A DNA stretch of 64,000 bases, taken from contig CM057337.1 of the NCBI GenBank assembly GCA_030015575.1, forward strand, positions 338,034,583 to 338,098,582. The letters run 5' to 3'. The DNA comes from Agapanthus africanus. Its lineage: Eukaryota; Streptophyta; Magnoliopsida; Asparagales; Amaryllidaceae. Made by a program: the position numbers and the translations under genes. Below are positions 11,910 to 24,900 of the stretch, piece by piece (position 1 is the first letter of the stretch; every line of letters starts with the position of its first letter). A model generated the notes under the pieces. The model saw nothing but the letters and a program-made list of their open reading frames with translations, did no database searches and was not told where the DNA came from.

Positions 11910-12990
11910 AGGCCAGTCCGGATAGCCGGAGCCTGAGATATTGAGATATTGAGATTTATGTTTTGTGTCGATGCTTGACACGGATTTGATGCTGATTTCA
12001 TTGATGATATCTCGATTTATGTACATACAGAAATCTCATTAAATAAAGAAAAACAGTTCTTTGATTCATAATGTACTTTGTCCTCATTATATGCATCTGC
12101 ACATCATTTTAGTGATATATTGCTACCTGACATTTGTACATCATATTAGCGACATGTTGTTACCTGAGGCATTGACACGAGTACTTGGTTTTACACTTAG
12201 TGATAGATGTTTACCCTTACCATTAATTATGCTTCAGGCCATATTGTTATTTTGAGGGTATTACTGATCGTATGACCTAGGATTGCGTTATACATGCGAT
12301 TTCTGCCGGTAGATGTTTTCTACTCACGAGTTGGCAACACACCCCCGTTGTGCCACAGTTTCTTGCAGGTTTTGCCGTACAGGTTTCGTTGCGGCTTTGC
12401 TGGCACACTGTTCCTGCCGGGTGATTGCTTTGGTAGGTGGGTTCTTTTGCATCAAGACCACCATTGTTTATTTATTATTTCAGTTGTATCTAGAAACTCC
12501 ATCAACCAGATTGTATATTTGATAGAGATAGAAGACCAGACTTGTTATTATTTCGACCTTAGAGTCGCGTGTTGTATTATTATGATTTTCATGCTGATTT
12601 TGGGTTTTCTTTTGAGTTTTTGATCCTCTCCCTTCGGTATTGTATATTATATTGCTTGCGTGGTTGTGACCGTCGATTGACGAAGAGCTAGCTCCCGCTT
12701 GGGGATGCCTTTTTATTTATTTCGTATACTATTCATGTTGTATCCCATTTGGGGGCCAGTATTTACAAAGGAGACTCTGCCGAAATTTTCAGAAAATACT
12801 TGAGATTTTAAAAATACATACTTCAGCCTATGTTGATTAAAACTACTTGCTTTCAATTGGTTTCTCCTTCACTCTACTGCTTCTTTGGTTTTGATTTCTG
12901 GGTTTTGGCTTACTTAGATTACGTACGCCTCGAGACGTTTCATAATTTAAGTGCCGGTCATGTTCCGTACTTTTCAACTCATGACAAAGT

Positions 12991-13002
12991 TGGTATCAGA
13001 GC
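12991..13002 (+). promoter_or_regulatory. Primer binding site of LARD A (initiator Met tRNA)
   Basis: TGGTATCAGAGC, complementary to the 3' end of plant initiator methionine tRNA, lies four bases (AAGT) after the LTR end. It marks the start of minus-strand DNA synthesis and fixes the element as plus-strand. The same site recurs at 52075-52086 after the second LTR. Confidence 0.92.
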
Positions 13003-15898
13003 GTTAGGTTTTACCTTCTGAGTGTAGAATGATCCTTGGTTGATGGAGTAGGTGACTCAAGTAGAGTGACGTACCGTGTGTATGTTCCGCGGCATACTTA
13101 CAATACGATACTCTGCTTAAGAAGCCTTAGGATGTACATTTCCTTGCACAGTATTATATTCCTTCCTATGATCTATCCTCATCAGTACCAGTTATGGTTT
13201 TTTTATCACGGTTGTACGGGCGTTGAGAGCTACGTCTAGAGTTGCGGTCAGCACGAGCTCGTCACGGATGAGGACCGACCAGGGCATGATTCCAGGGACA
13301 TACTATTGCATGGAGGCGTCGTTTTATTGTGTTTTCGCCCCCACGAGCGTTTGATGGATCGCTTTTACGAGATTTCTCGGGCGTGCAGATCAGCACCAGA
13401 GGATTAGGCTACTGTTAGAGGCCAGCCAGAATGTGATGACCGTCAATACACCGAGTATTTTTATGATTGAGGCACTGTCCAGCATACAGACGAATGAGCT
13501 AGTGATTTTGGCGAATAAGGAGATATCGCCCCAGTTGTTGAAGCTATTGCCGTACGAGTTATACTTCGAGATATGATAAAAAATCGCTAGTCACCAGAGA
13601 TGAAAGACTGGGACATGGGATTCATTGCCTACCATGATGCGAGGTCATCAGATTGATTGATTCCAGCTAGAGATGACTTCACGCGGATACGTTGAGAGTC
13701 GATAGAGACGATCGAATGTCAGGAACCCATTTTCCAAGTTTAAAGTATTCGGAAAACAATGCAAGCAATTCTATGAACCCTCTAGAAGAATGAAACCCTA
13801 ACTCAACTTAATGACCATGGAACGCCGGTGAACCTTAGGGTTTGCGGTAGTTCAGCGGTGCCATTAGTGAGGCTTGGGTCTGCCCTTCTAGGGTTGGTCC
13901 ATAGGTGCTGTGGCATATATTTGATACTATTAAACTGTACCCAAGATGTTGAGCTCTTGGGTGATTATAGAACCTCGATGAATCGATCGAAAAGTTCGAC
14001 ATCATTCGGATATCATATGATGGGAGACTCCAGATATGAGTATAGCCGTTGGAGCGCAGTCCATGCAGCCACGAAGAGACGAGTCCGAAGCAGTCAACAT
14101 TTGAGAAAAGTGGAGTAAGAGATTCGTACGAGATCTTGGTGAGATGGCGTTCCACTCCGCCGACATAAGAGATGTGATACGCATGCAGAGGCGTTGTATA
14201 TAGATATATCTTCTACAAGGAGTCGCGATGAGTATGCAGCCGTTCCGGAACAAGAAACAGATATAGTAAAGGGTGGTAACTTCCGGGCAGTTTGGCAGAA
14301 ACGATATTTGGGGAGAGACCTTGACAGGACCTTTCTTGGATACTATACGAGAAGACTTGGACCCAGGATCGGTCATATTGCACGCACCCAGCAGGCCAGA
14401 GTTCAGCATCGTCGACGAGACATGTTATGAGTAACCATGATAGTTGGCCAGAGATCTTTAGAGGATGTATCAGAGCAGACTGCTTCCGTTATCGTTTCTA
14501 TATTGGACCTTTGAGCCGAGGAGCTATGTGCTTAGCAATCTGCAGTGAGAGACGAGAGCCTAAGGGCACTAGGCGACAGGCCATGATCAGAAGGTAAGTA
14601 GATATCTAGCTCTGCTAGCATTGGATGCACCGATACCTTCTCGACTTTGAAGGACGGACATATCGACGACAGTATTTATGATTTGTGATTTTGTGATTGA
14701 CTATCATGTATCCGTCACTTTGGATTTCAGTATTTTGGGTGATTTATTTCAAGATTGAGTTTTGATGACCGAGTTTCATGATATTTGATTTCATGCCTAG
14801 GGCATGCATATGATTTGACTTATGCTTTCGGCATAGTTTTCATGAACTTTTAGTATTTTGATTTGCTTTTGTGCACGCTGATGCACAGGATGGTGAGATT
14901 TTATACCACGGTATACCTGATTGGGATTTTGGATTGAGATGTGATGTTTACCGTCGATTTTGATTTTGATATCCGATATTCGTTTTTGTGCACATTGTGC
15001 ACTTGATTTGGATTTTGCACATACTTAAGGCGCTTGATGCGATTTAAGTGCACACCAGATGCATGAAATCGAGATTCTTCGTGGATATCAGATGCACCTG
15101 GTTTTTCTGTCAGGCACACACGTTGCTATTGACAAGTGTTTTCGTGCACACCCCTTGAACTTAGATTTTTGTTTTTGTACACGTGTTTAGCACATTCATG
15201 GATTTCGATTTCCGTGCGCACCAGACGCACGTGGCATTCATATATATTTGGGATTGATTTCTTTTGGAGCAGTATATTTTATAATACTTGCTATTTGGTT
15301 TAGTACTGAGCAGGACTAGTCAGAGGACAGTACCTGAGTATATTTTTGCATGCCTTGATAGTTATCGAAGGGATTTCCAAAGAGAAGCTATAGTCTCAGT
15401 ATTTACCTACGTGTCCGTGATGACACGAAACTTTTTACAAGGGAAACCCTTTAAATTGTTTTCAAAACGGCGGGACGTGTATGTTAAACAAAGGATATAT
15501 ATAAATATATAATTATTTTCTCACAATGGACGTCCGCCACTGTGCAGTGATACACACATCGCACAGCGATTTGAAAAAAGTTTGGCATGCATTGCTTCCA
15601 GATGTTTTAATGAGGTTTACATATATAGTTTTGACGTTTACAGGTATATTTTTGATGTATATCATATTGATTTTCGTTCTGGATCTTGACATTGGTGTCT
15701 TCACCATAACTCGGATGATTGCGGGATGCTTGACGAAGTTTTAATGTTGGTTTATATATCTGTTTTTCATGCGCATGCATTGCGTTACGATATGTTTTAT
15801 GTATTTATGATTTCGGAGCCCCGACGACATGATGGTTTTGCTGAAATGTTTTAGTATTTAGGGGGGTTTTAATTTAAATTCGGGGACCGAATTTCTTT

Positions 15899-15910
15899 AA
15901 GGGGGAAGAT
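15899..15910 (+). promoter_or_regulatory. Polypurine tract of LARD A
   Basis: AAGGGGGAAGAT lies directly before the second LTR (TGTAACG at 15911). It is the usual primer for plus-strand DNA synthesis and confirms orientation. The sequence before it (GGGGACCGAATTTCTTT) matches the minus-strand sequence next to the LARD B PPT. Confidence 0.9.
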
Positions 15911-16550
15911 TGTAACGTTTTGAAAATCGTTTAGGTGAAATTTCGGGAAATCGGTAAAATAACGGGTGTTTTCCGTAAAAAAAAATCAGGATATAAATAT
16001 CTTTTAACATAAAATTAAATATACATATTCTAGCTATGTAATTGCTAGTAATTAGTGTTTATTGAGCCACTTGTAAAATTTCTAATTTATTGAAAAAATT
16101 TCCGAAATTAATTCTTTTAATATTATTTTAAGCCGTCACTAATACATTTAATTAGGGATTATTACAAATTGGAATGGGTTGATACAAATTTTGTGCATCA
16201 TAACACATTAAACTAACATGTAAAATATTATTTTTGAAATAAAATGAAACAGTCAAACGGTGTTAGAAAATATCGAAGAAAAAGGCTAAAATTGTGAATT
16301 TTATTAAAGTAACTGAGATATGGGGTATTTTCTTCACTTGGAACTTGCTACACACACCCCCACATTCACACACCCCCATTTTTCCTCCTCATTTCTGCAG
16401 AATTCAGCAGCCCTCCACAAAGTTTTCCCCCACTTCTTTTGGTAAAAGAAAAGAAAAAGAAGAAATGAAATATTAAACAAAAGGGGTATGGTGTTAGATA
16501 ATGGGGACTTAGACTTTTTCTTTGACTTTACCAACACCCCCACACCCTCT
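15911..16550 (+). repeat. LARD A second LTR, left part
   Basis: The first 640 bp of the second LTR, from TGTAACG to the insertion point of Copia C2. It aligns with 5686-6275 of the first LTR, with an extra ~60-70 bp near 16260-16325. It ends in CCTCT, the C2 target-site copy. Confidence 0.88.
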
Positions 16551-18437
16551 TGTAAGTCGATGTACAACACCCCACGAGTTGCGGGAAGGCGGAAATATGA
16601 AAAACGGCCTTGTTTTGTATGTAAACATCGACTAACCGAAGATCTTTACTAAACGATAATTAACAATAAGCATAGAGTTCCAAGCTACTATGTAAAAAGA
16701 GATTATACCAAATGATTCTAGTCCTTCGTCTTTATGATCTCTAAGTCCTCCTCGGCCTCCTATCCGTGATAGATGATCCACCCGAGAACCCTAATCCAAG
16801 CTATAACCTCCAAACTTGAGGTTACTTAGTTTCTCTAGTTGCTAATCAAAGTAACTAAGATGATATAGAGTTAGGTTATGAAGTGTTTAGTCTATACTAA
16901 TCCTTGGTCTCAACTCATGAGTGGTAGGATTAGGGTTTGATGAAGGAGAGAGAAGGTGGAGATGATAATGATTTGAGAAATGCTTCTCACTTGAATATAT
17001 AAAGCAAAAATGAATTATCAAATAAAATCAATTAAATGATTATTCACCATGCTTCATTTATTCAACAAGAGTGATTCATCATGTGAGTCATTAGATCATT
17101 AATGATGCATTTAATGATATGATGAATCATACAAATGAGTCACTAAAGTAATTAATGAAAATGCCACCTTAACCCCTCATGTCACCATCCTTCTAGAAGC
17201 TTCTCGGAAAATTACGAGAACGCCCCTCGCATCCGTGAAAACACGGAAAAACTTTAGACTGTATTAATCCAATAACCTGATACTAGAATCTGGCTTAAAC
17301 CAAAGCCGGCTAGTAAAAACTGTCCGAATGTCGTACGTGTGTTTAAACACGTATGCGTCCGAACCTTTGTCGTAAAACCATACGACCTCTATATCTTTTC
17401 GCCTTGGTTTGGGAAATCTCTGTGTGGGACTCTAAAGACTCGACTACTACGCTGGCAGTGGGTTTAACCACAGACCGCAAGCAGCACTAGCTGTACGTAA
17501 CGGTCCCTAGGTAGTTGTCGATAAGAAAGCCGATGAGGTAACCCATCCGAAATCCTACTGAGCCTGTCCGTGACAATATCTGTGCAGTCTAGTCTGTTCG
17601 TCTAAGAGTATCGCATGTATGGTCTAGGGAGGTGGTGGACGTCAGACCCCTAATAACCGTACAAGTAGTGTCGATATGGCTCAAGACCATCCGAGAATCT
17701 ACTGATCAGTCCATCAGTAATTCTCAATTAGCCCTGGCCAGGGACTTATGGTAATGACCAACCGATCACCGTGCGATATTAACTCCCTATACCAGGAGAG
17801 ACGAATCCCTAACAGTCGCTCACTGCCTCCATGTGGCTAGGGATTGTGCCCAACTAAAACATGTTTGCACGACTCCTTTGAATCATGGTAGGGTAGTAAT
17901 CAAAGCACAGTGGGAACTCATACGAGACAAATGACGACCTCAAGTCAACGAACTATCTGCACACATGTCACCTGAGAACTGCTATCTGACGTTAGGTATA
18001 ATACCATCCAGTCAGTTCTCGGCGAGTCCTGTCCAGTGTACTCACACCCAGTGAGCATCTGTATACAATCTTAGGTGCACTCCACCAATGGCTGCGGGAC
18101 CAGTCCATCGCCCCTCCTTAGGGTCTAGATATGTATACACTAGTCTACTCCGGAGTATCGATGCCCAGTCTCGATATTCCTGCGACCAGGGACATCTAAG
18201 GATGTGCCTATTGACTATCCAGCTCCCACAAGTATGACTGCCATCACAACGCCGGTAGTCAGGCAAACACCCTATGGGCTTTATCAATGTATATATATAA
18301 ATATCAAGTAAAATATATCATATGTTAAGACAAAGACAAACCAAATAGCGTACTATCATATCTAGCAAGACTGTCATGTACATACATATCCCTAGCATTC
18401 TATACAATGAAGGCCTCTAGGGCATATATATCCAACA
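16551..18437 (-). repeat. 3' LTR of Copia C2
   Basis: Starts TGTAAGTCGATG and ends ATCCAACA (minus strand TGTTGGAT). It matches 46069-47980 with many substitutions; the right copy has two extra short segments (an ATTAATGATGC tandem near 46632 and ~13 bp near 46471). It carries the CCCTGGCCAGGG palindrome at 17732-17743. A PPT (minus strand GCAAGTAGGAGAT) lies at 18438-18450. Confidence 0.92.
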
Positions 18438-18489
18438 ATCTCCTACTTGCACTAAGGCCTATAATTGGCGCACTAAGTACCCACTGTCT

Positions 18490-21400
18490 CTACCAGATCC
18501 AGTTGCTGGCGTACCGCATGCCCAACATCTCAAACAGCCTCTCGAACTGCACTTGAGGGATGGCCTTGGTGAATGGATCTGCCGTGTTGTCTTTTGTGTC
18601 CACTCTCCGTATCTCGATCTCCCGACGATCCACGATCTCCCTGATCAGGTGAAACCGCCTTAAGATATGCCTGGATTTCTGATGGGACCTTGGTTCCTTC
18701 GCTAAAGCTACAGCGCCATTGTTATCGTAATACAAAGGTATTGGATTGGCAATGGACGGAACCACCTGAAGTTCAGAAATGAACTTCCTCATCCAGACAG
18801 CCTCTTTTACGGCTTCCCTAGCAGCTATATACTCAGCCTCCATAGTTGAGTCTACGACGGTATCCTGTTTGGAACTCCTCCAACATACCGCCCCTTTATT
18901 GAGAGTAAACACAAAACCCGAAATGGATTTAGAATCATCCTTGTCACTTTGGAAGCCGGAGTCGGTAAAAGCCTCTACCTAGAGGTCCTTATTACCGTAA
19001 ACTAAGAACAGCTCCTTAGTCCTTCTCAGGTACTTGAGAATGTTCTTCACCGCTATCCAATGTTTCTCACCTGGGTCAGACTGATACCTGCTTACCACAC
19101 TAAGTGCGTAAGCTACATCCGGTCTTATACATAACATCGCATACATTATAGATCCTACCGCCGAAGCGTAGGGTATAATGCCCATGCGAGCCCTCTCTTC
19201 ATCAGTCTTTGGAGACATCTCTTTGGAGAGGGTGATTCCGTGATAAGCAGGCATATTACTACGCTTGGAATCTTCCATACTAAATCTCTTTAGTATAGTG
19301 TCAATATACCTGGACTGTGAAAGCCCCAACATTCTATTAGATCTATCACGATGGATCTTAATGCCCAGAATGTATGATGCATCTCCCAAGTCTTTCATAG
19401 AGAATTTTTGTGACAAGAAGAGCTTTACTGATTGTAGCATAGGGATATCATTCCCTATCAGTAGTATGTCGTCGACGTACAAAACGAGGAAGACTACTGC
19501 TCTTTCCACAATCTTCCTATAAATACATGGTTCATCTACATTTTTGATAAAGTCAAATTCTTTTACTGTCGCATCAAAGAAGATGTTCCAACTCCGCGAT
19601 GCTTGCTTTAATTCATAAATGGATTTAGGCAACTTGCAGACTCTTCCGCTGCTCCCACTGTCTAAGAAACCTTCTGGTTGATCCATGTAAACACTTTCTT
19701 CTAAATGTCCATTTAGAAAAGCTGTTTTTACATCCATCTGCCAGATTTCATAGTCATGGAAGGCAGCAATCGCAAGCAGGATCCGAATGGATTTAAGCAT
19801 AGCTACAGGTGAAAAGGTTTCATCATAGTCCAATCCTGGTCTTTGACGAAAACCTTTTGCTACGAGTCTAGCTTTGTAGGTTTCCACTTGTCCAAATGCA
19901 CCAATCTTCTTTTTGAAGATCCATTTGCATCCAACTGGTTTTACTCCAGGAGGAGCAACTTCTAAAGTCCATACTTTATTGGTGTACATGGATTCCATTT
20001 CGGATCTCATAGCATCCTGCCATTTTATCGAGTCACTACTCGTAATAGCCTGCTGAAAACTAGTAGGCCCATCATCATCGATGATGCAATCCTCTCGATC
20101 CCCATCTAGAAGAAAACCATAGTATCTTTCAGGAGGATGAGAAAGCCTGCTAGATCTGCGGAGTGGCGTTGGTTCGTCATGTTCTATTGAAATCTGAGGT
20201 TCTACTAAGTCCTCGGTAGCGGTTTGAGGTTCTGGAATTTCTTCCAGCTCTACCGCGCTCCCATTAATTTCTTTTGCAAGAAATTCGCTTTCTAAGAAGA
20301 CAATGTGACGAGCGACAAACACCTTTTGTTCTTCAGTGTGGTAGACCATATACCCCCTTGAATGCTTGGGGTATCCTATAAACTTGCATAAAACCAATCG
20401 TGCCTTGAGCTTGTCCGGATTATGCTTTTTAACATATGCCGGACACCCCCATATCTTGATATACTTGAGATATGGTCTCTTCCCGCTCCACATTTCATAT
20501 GGAGTGGTAGGTACAGACTTAGTTGGAACTCTATTCAATAGGTATGCAACTGATTCTAGAGCAAACCCCCAGAAGGAAAGTGGCAACTCAGCACTACTCA
20601 TCATTGAACGCACCATATCTAATAGCGTGCGATTCCTCCTTTCTGATACACCATTATGCTGAGGTGTATAAGGCGGAGTAAGCTGAGAGAGAATTCCATT
20701 CTCTTTTAAGCATTCAAGGAAACTGGTACTTAAGTATTCTCCACCTCGATTAGATCGAAGTGTCTTGATACTTTTACCAGTTTGTTTCTCTACTTCATTT
20801 TTATACTCCTTAAACTTCTCAAAAGCCTCGGATTTATGTTTCATTAAGAACACATGTCCATACCTAGAGAAGTCATCAGTAAAAGTGATGAAGTAGGAGT
20901 GACCACTTCGTGCATGCGTAGACATCGGACCACATACATCACTGTGTACAAGTCCCAAGAGTTCAGTGGCTCTTTCTCCGTGTCCGGTGAACGGAGATTT
21001 GGTCATTTTTCCTTTGATACATGATTGACAAGTTGCATATGATGAATATTCAAACGGATCTAAATATCCATCTTTATGTAACTTAGTCAACCTTGTTTTA
21101 TTTATATGATCAAGTCTACAATGCCATAGGAAGGCTTGATTCGAATCTGGAGCTTTTCTTTTACGCGTGTTTTGAATATTGAAAATTTGAGGTTGATTAA
21201 GTATGTATATACCATTTTCCAGTGTGCCAAACCCAATCAGTTCTTGATTTAGGTGAATGTTCTTTCAAGTGCAAAACTATATCCTTCAAGCGCAAAACTA
21301 TATTCTTCATTCGATAACAAAGATACTGATATAATATTACACAACATACTGGGAATACAAAAACAGCTGTACAACACCAAAATATGCCCACTAGTCAACC

Positions 21401-21955
21401 CTAGGTGATATTCCCCTATTGCAATTGCATCTACATGCATTCCATTGCCCATCCGGAGAGTCATATCACCTGTCCCCAGCACTCTACTATTTCTCATATC
21501 CTGCAATGAATTACAGATATGAGAACCAGAACCGGTATCAAGTACCCATGATGTAGAGTTAACTGAAAAACAATTTTCGATTACAAACACACCTGAAGTA
21601 GAAGCAACTGCTTGCTTCATATCCTTGGCTTTGAAGGCCTGACAATCCTTCTTCCAGTGCCCTTGCTTGTGACAATAGAAGCACTCGTTCTTTTCTGTCT
21701 TCACCCTTCCTGCCTTATTCGTTCCCTGCACCTTCTTGACCCCACCTTTCGGTTTGGTGGCTTTCATCTTCTTCTTCCCTTTAGTTTTCGCTTTAGATTT
21801 AGAAGAAGATGATTGGCCAACATAAAGAACGGGGGTCTTCTCCTTTTTCAAGGAGGTCTCTGCTACCCTCAACATATTGAGGAGCTTTGGAAGATCCGCT
21901 TCCATTTCGTGCATGTTGAAGTTCGACACGAACTGAGATAAGGTGTGGGGAAGGG
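18490..21955 (-). pseudogene. Copia C2 gag C-terminus, protease, integrase, reverse transcriptase, RNase H (inactivated)
   Basis: Read on the minus strand from 21955: gag end and CCHC knuckle (CFYCHKQGHWKKDC), protease WVLDTGSGSH, pre-integrase and integrase, reverse transcriptase with YVDD, and RNase H ending at 18490. Defects: near 21262 a 21-nt duplication (two SFALE-coding units) and a frameshift join protease to integrase out of frame. At 18976-18978 a TAG replaces the Gln codon that follows GNKDL in C1; the 18490-18912 reading frame continues in phase after it. The second integrase Asp is Asn (RSNRGGEY; RSDRGGEY in C1). The rest aligns closely with C1, so it was recently functional but is dead now. 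Confidence 0.93.
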
Positions 21956-24900
21956 TGTCACGACCCGAAAGAGCACGTGACTGGCCCTTGAACCATATAA
22001 AGTCTATAGGACTCCATCTGATCCAAGTAAGCCAAAAGCCCAGAAATCTAAAACCATTTTAAGGATAAATAAACAACAAGCAATATACTATACAACGCCG
22101 AATGGCGAGGATCAAAATTCAAAAGAAACCCAGATAAGCATGAAAACTGTAACAATACTAAGCGCGACTCTAAGGTCGAAATAACACATCACTAGTGTCT
22201 GAGTCTAAAACAATATACAAGTTTTTGGTTGATGGAATTTCTAGATACAATGAATAATACATGTACAACGGCGGTTCTGATACAAAGAACCCACCTACCA
22301 AGAAAATCACCCGCAAAAGAAAGCAGTGTGCTAGAAGTGCCGCTATGGAACCTGTACGGCAAGCCCTGCAAGAACAGTGGCACAACGGGGGTGAGTTGCC
22401 AACTCGTGAATAGAAAATATCTAGAAGCAAAAATTGAATGCAAGACATAATCCTAAGTCAATACAATCAGTATATAATATAACCCTCAAGAGTAAGTCTG
22501 AAGCATGAAAATGTGGCAGTGTAACATCTAATCATGTAGGTAGTGCTAAGTACTCGTGCCAGTGCCACAGATAATAACATGTCATAAATGTAAGGTATCT
22601 CTGCATGAAGTAAACATGATGAAGCATCAAATGGATATCAATACACATATATTAGCGTCCCATTCCATTAATATTGGTGTAAGGGTATATATAACAGCGC
22701 CCTCGTACCCTGTTATATATACAAATGAAGTATGATCAATGTAGTCGAGGTCTGTATGTAATCAATGTCTGTATAAACGTGGAACCCGTCCACCCGTCAC
22801 CCAATGACAATAAACGCCATGCATGCAAATATGAGGATATAATCAAAATCATGGAAATCGTCATAAAACCCGTGCCTAGCATCGACACGTAAATCATCAT
22901 CTATCGGGCTCCGTCAGTCCGGATCAGCCCACGGGCTATGTCTGCGGAATCGGCCCTCGGCCCCGGCAGTACGCCCATATCCATCTATCGACTCTGGTCA
23001 GTATCCTCCGGATAACTGCCAGGTCCAACCAATCACCGGTAGGTAGTAGTCCCTCTGCCAGGCTCACCGTCTACTACACAGCGAAACCGTTCTCGCCCCG
23101 GGGTACCATACCGGGTCCACCATGTACCCGTAATCGGCCTCATCCAACTCCTCGATTCGGGTTCACACATATCACTCTCGCACCGAGAAAACACATGGTA
23201 GACGCACCGAAATATCATATCAAGGGAAACCGGGTTTTTAAATAATTAACTATTTTCTTTGAAATATCCACGGTTCCCCAAATCCAGAATAAACATGGAA
23301 ACAACATATCTCAATGCGTAATCTAAGCAAGTATGAAGGTATCAATGTAGGTGTACAAGTATGAGTATATGACATATAAAGGAAATGCAAGTATAACAGT
23401 ATATCATGCAATACGGAAATAATAGTATGCACATACAAGGTCATATCCTGATGCAATAATGCTACTGTGTAGTGACATGGCAATTATCGATGATGAAGTG
23501 TGTGAGCCGGCAAGCAAGTGTACGTGGAACATACGCATCATCGATAATGGTGCTAGTGTCCTAGCAACATGATAGTAATATAACAATAAACATATGCAAA
23601 GCAATGTGAATAGCATGAATATGCGGAAATAGAATAATCAACGCAACAGTAAAGAGTCTACACCTATATGTATATGTCATGCAGTTCTGCCATTTGAAAT
23701 AAGACGAATCAGGAGTTTTACTAACAATGAGGGCTATGGTGTTTTTAAGATATTCCCGATTCGTAGTTTTGAAATAGGTATGGCTCGGGTCTAGACTAAC
23801 ATCTAATATGCAAACTACAGATCTAAGTATCAAGTCAATCGGGAGGGGTATGGAAACCATATAAATCTGAGTCGATATACAAATATATATATACAATAGT
23901 CGGTGATCTCGCCTCAATAGTATCACGTACGATACAGTATCTCATTTAACATCCTCGAGTCATGAGTGCGGATCTAACATCAATAGAAAGCTCGTACGGT
24001 AAATCGCCGTACGGCATCCCAATAGCTGGGTACGGGTCAATATCACATAATCTCATCACATATCAGGTATCACTACCATCATATCACATAATCCAGGGTA
24101 CAACTCTAAGTCTAGTATCATCAATACTATCTATGTAAATATGATAGCGGGGTAAAACACATGCCCAAGGGCCCGCTAAAGCCACACGTCGTATCGCAAG
24201 TACGAATCACATTACATCACCGATCTCACGGCACAATGCCCAAAATCATCGACTCATCTTCAATGTCATCCAATATCATCATCAACACAGTGTAAATAAA
24301 AGGAATATGCAAGGGTGTGCGTGTAGGTGTAAATCTATTCTAGGGTTCGCGACTATGAACTACACTAGTCACTTCTAACCCTACACTATCCATAATACAG
24401 CTAACTATCATATATATAATATAACAACTACGGACTGCGGGGGTGCTATATGCCATCCACCCGACTTCCCCCTGTAGATATAATCTACTCACCTTGCGTC
24501 TTCATTTGTCGACGTCACCACGCGCATTGCTTGTCGTCCCGAAGTCTCCATGGGGTACCTACACGTCAAAGTATCGTAAATGCGTATTAAAACCAAATCA
24601 AAGCGAACACGGCACACGAAACCCAAAACGATACGATAAGGGGCCTATAGGTTAGAACCTATGGGCACGCCTTCAAAACCATCAACAAATCCTCGACATC
24701 GTCGTATAAACGCCAAATAGTCGAGGTAAAACACGGATACACAATTCCAGAATTAGAAATACGGAATACGGAACATGAATCGAAAACAGCAATTAAGGAA
24801 ATAGGCTCCAAATTTCACCCTAGGTCAAATTAGACAAATCTATATATACCAGGGGTCTAAAATATACATGTAGGAGCTACAGAACAAACACGAGACAAAA

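Larger units (their letters stand above)
5686..12986 (+). repeat. LARD A first (5') LTR, interrupted by a solo LTR
   Basis: The start is fixed by alignment with the second copy at 15911, where TGTAACG follows a PPT. The end (TGACA, 12986) lies four bases before the Met-tRNA primer site. Removing the solo LTR and one TSD copy leaves about 4.63 kb. Along it lie a C/T-rich leader-like stretch (6040-6330), an AT-rich intron-like stretch (6499-7339), a TG microsatellite, the conserved stem-loop at 8571-8636 and a conserved 3' part (12294-12640) also found in LARD B. No ORF in it has a recognisable domain. The small ORFs common to the copies follow DNA homology. Confidence 0.82.
12987..15910 (+). 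other. LARD A internal domain 1, non-coding
   Basis: This 2.9-kb domain between PBS and PPT has no reverse transcriptase, integrase, protease or gag motif in any frame. A block at 13750-14120 is shared with the second copy (52830-53210) and with LARD B (27283-27610). A 14-nt stretch present in the other two copies after GATGGGA is deleted here (near 14023), between short direct repeats, so the longer reading frames seen across this point are artefacts. The 14330-14430 part shows a frame (EDLDPG...VIL...FSIVDE) whose differences from LARD B include a double synonymous Leu codon change, hinting at a decayed coding origin. Confidence 0.75.

Noticed and set aside
13828-14118. 96-aa ORF with MNLRVCGSS start as a LARD gene
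   Set aside because: Its C-terminal half results from a 14-nt deletion in this copy. The shared DNA also occurs in the C1 leader without the start codon, so conservation is probably not for protein.
22170-22448. 92-aa ORF conserved in all LARD B LTRs and, in part, in LARD A (12294-12623)
   Set aside because: Conservation extends beyond the frame at DNA level, two overlapping frames are open, and no known domain or start context supports translation.
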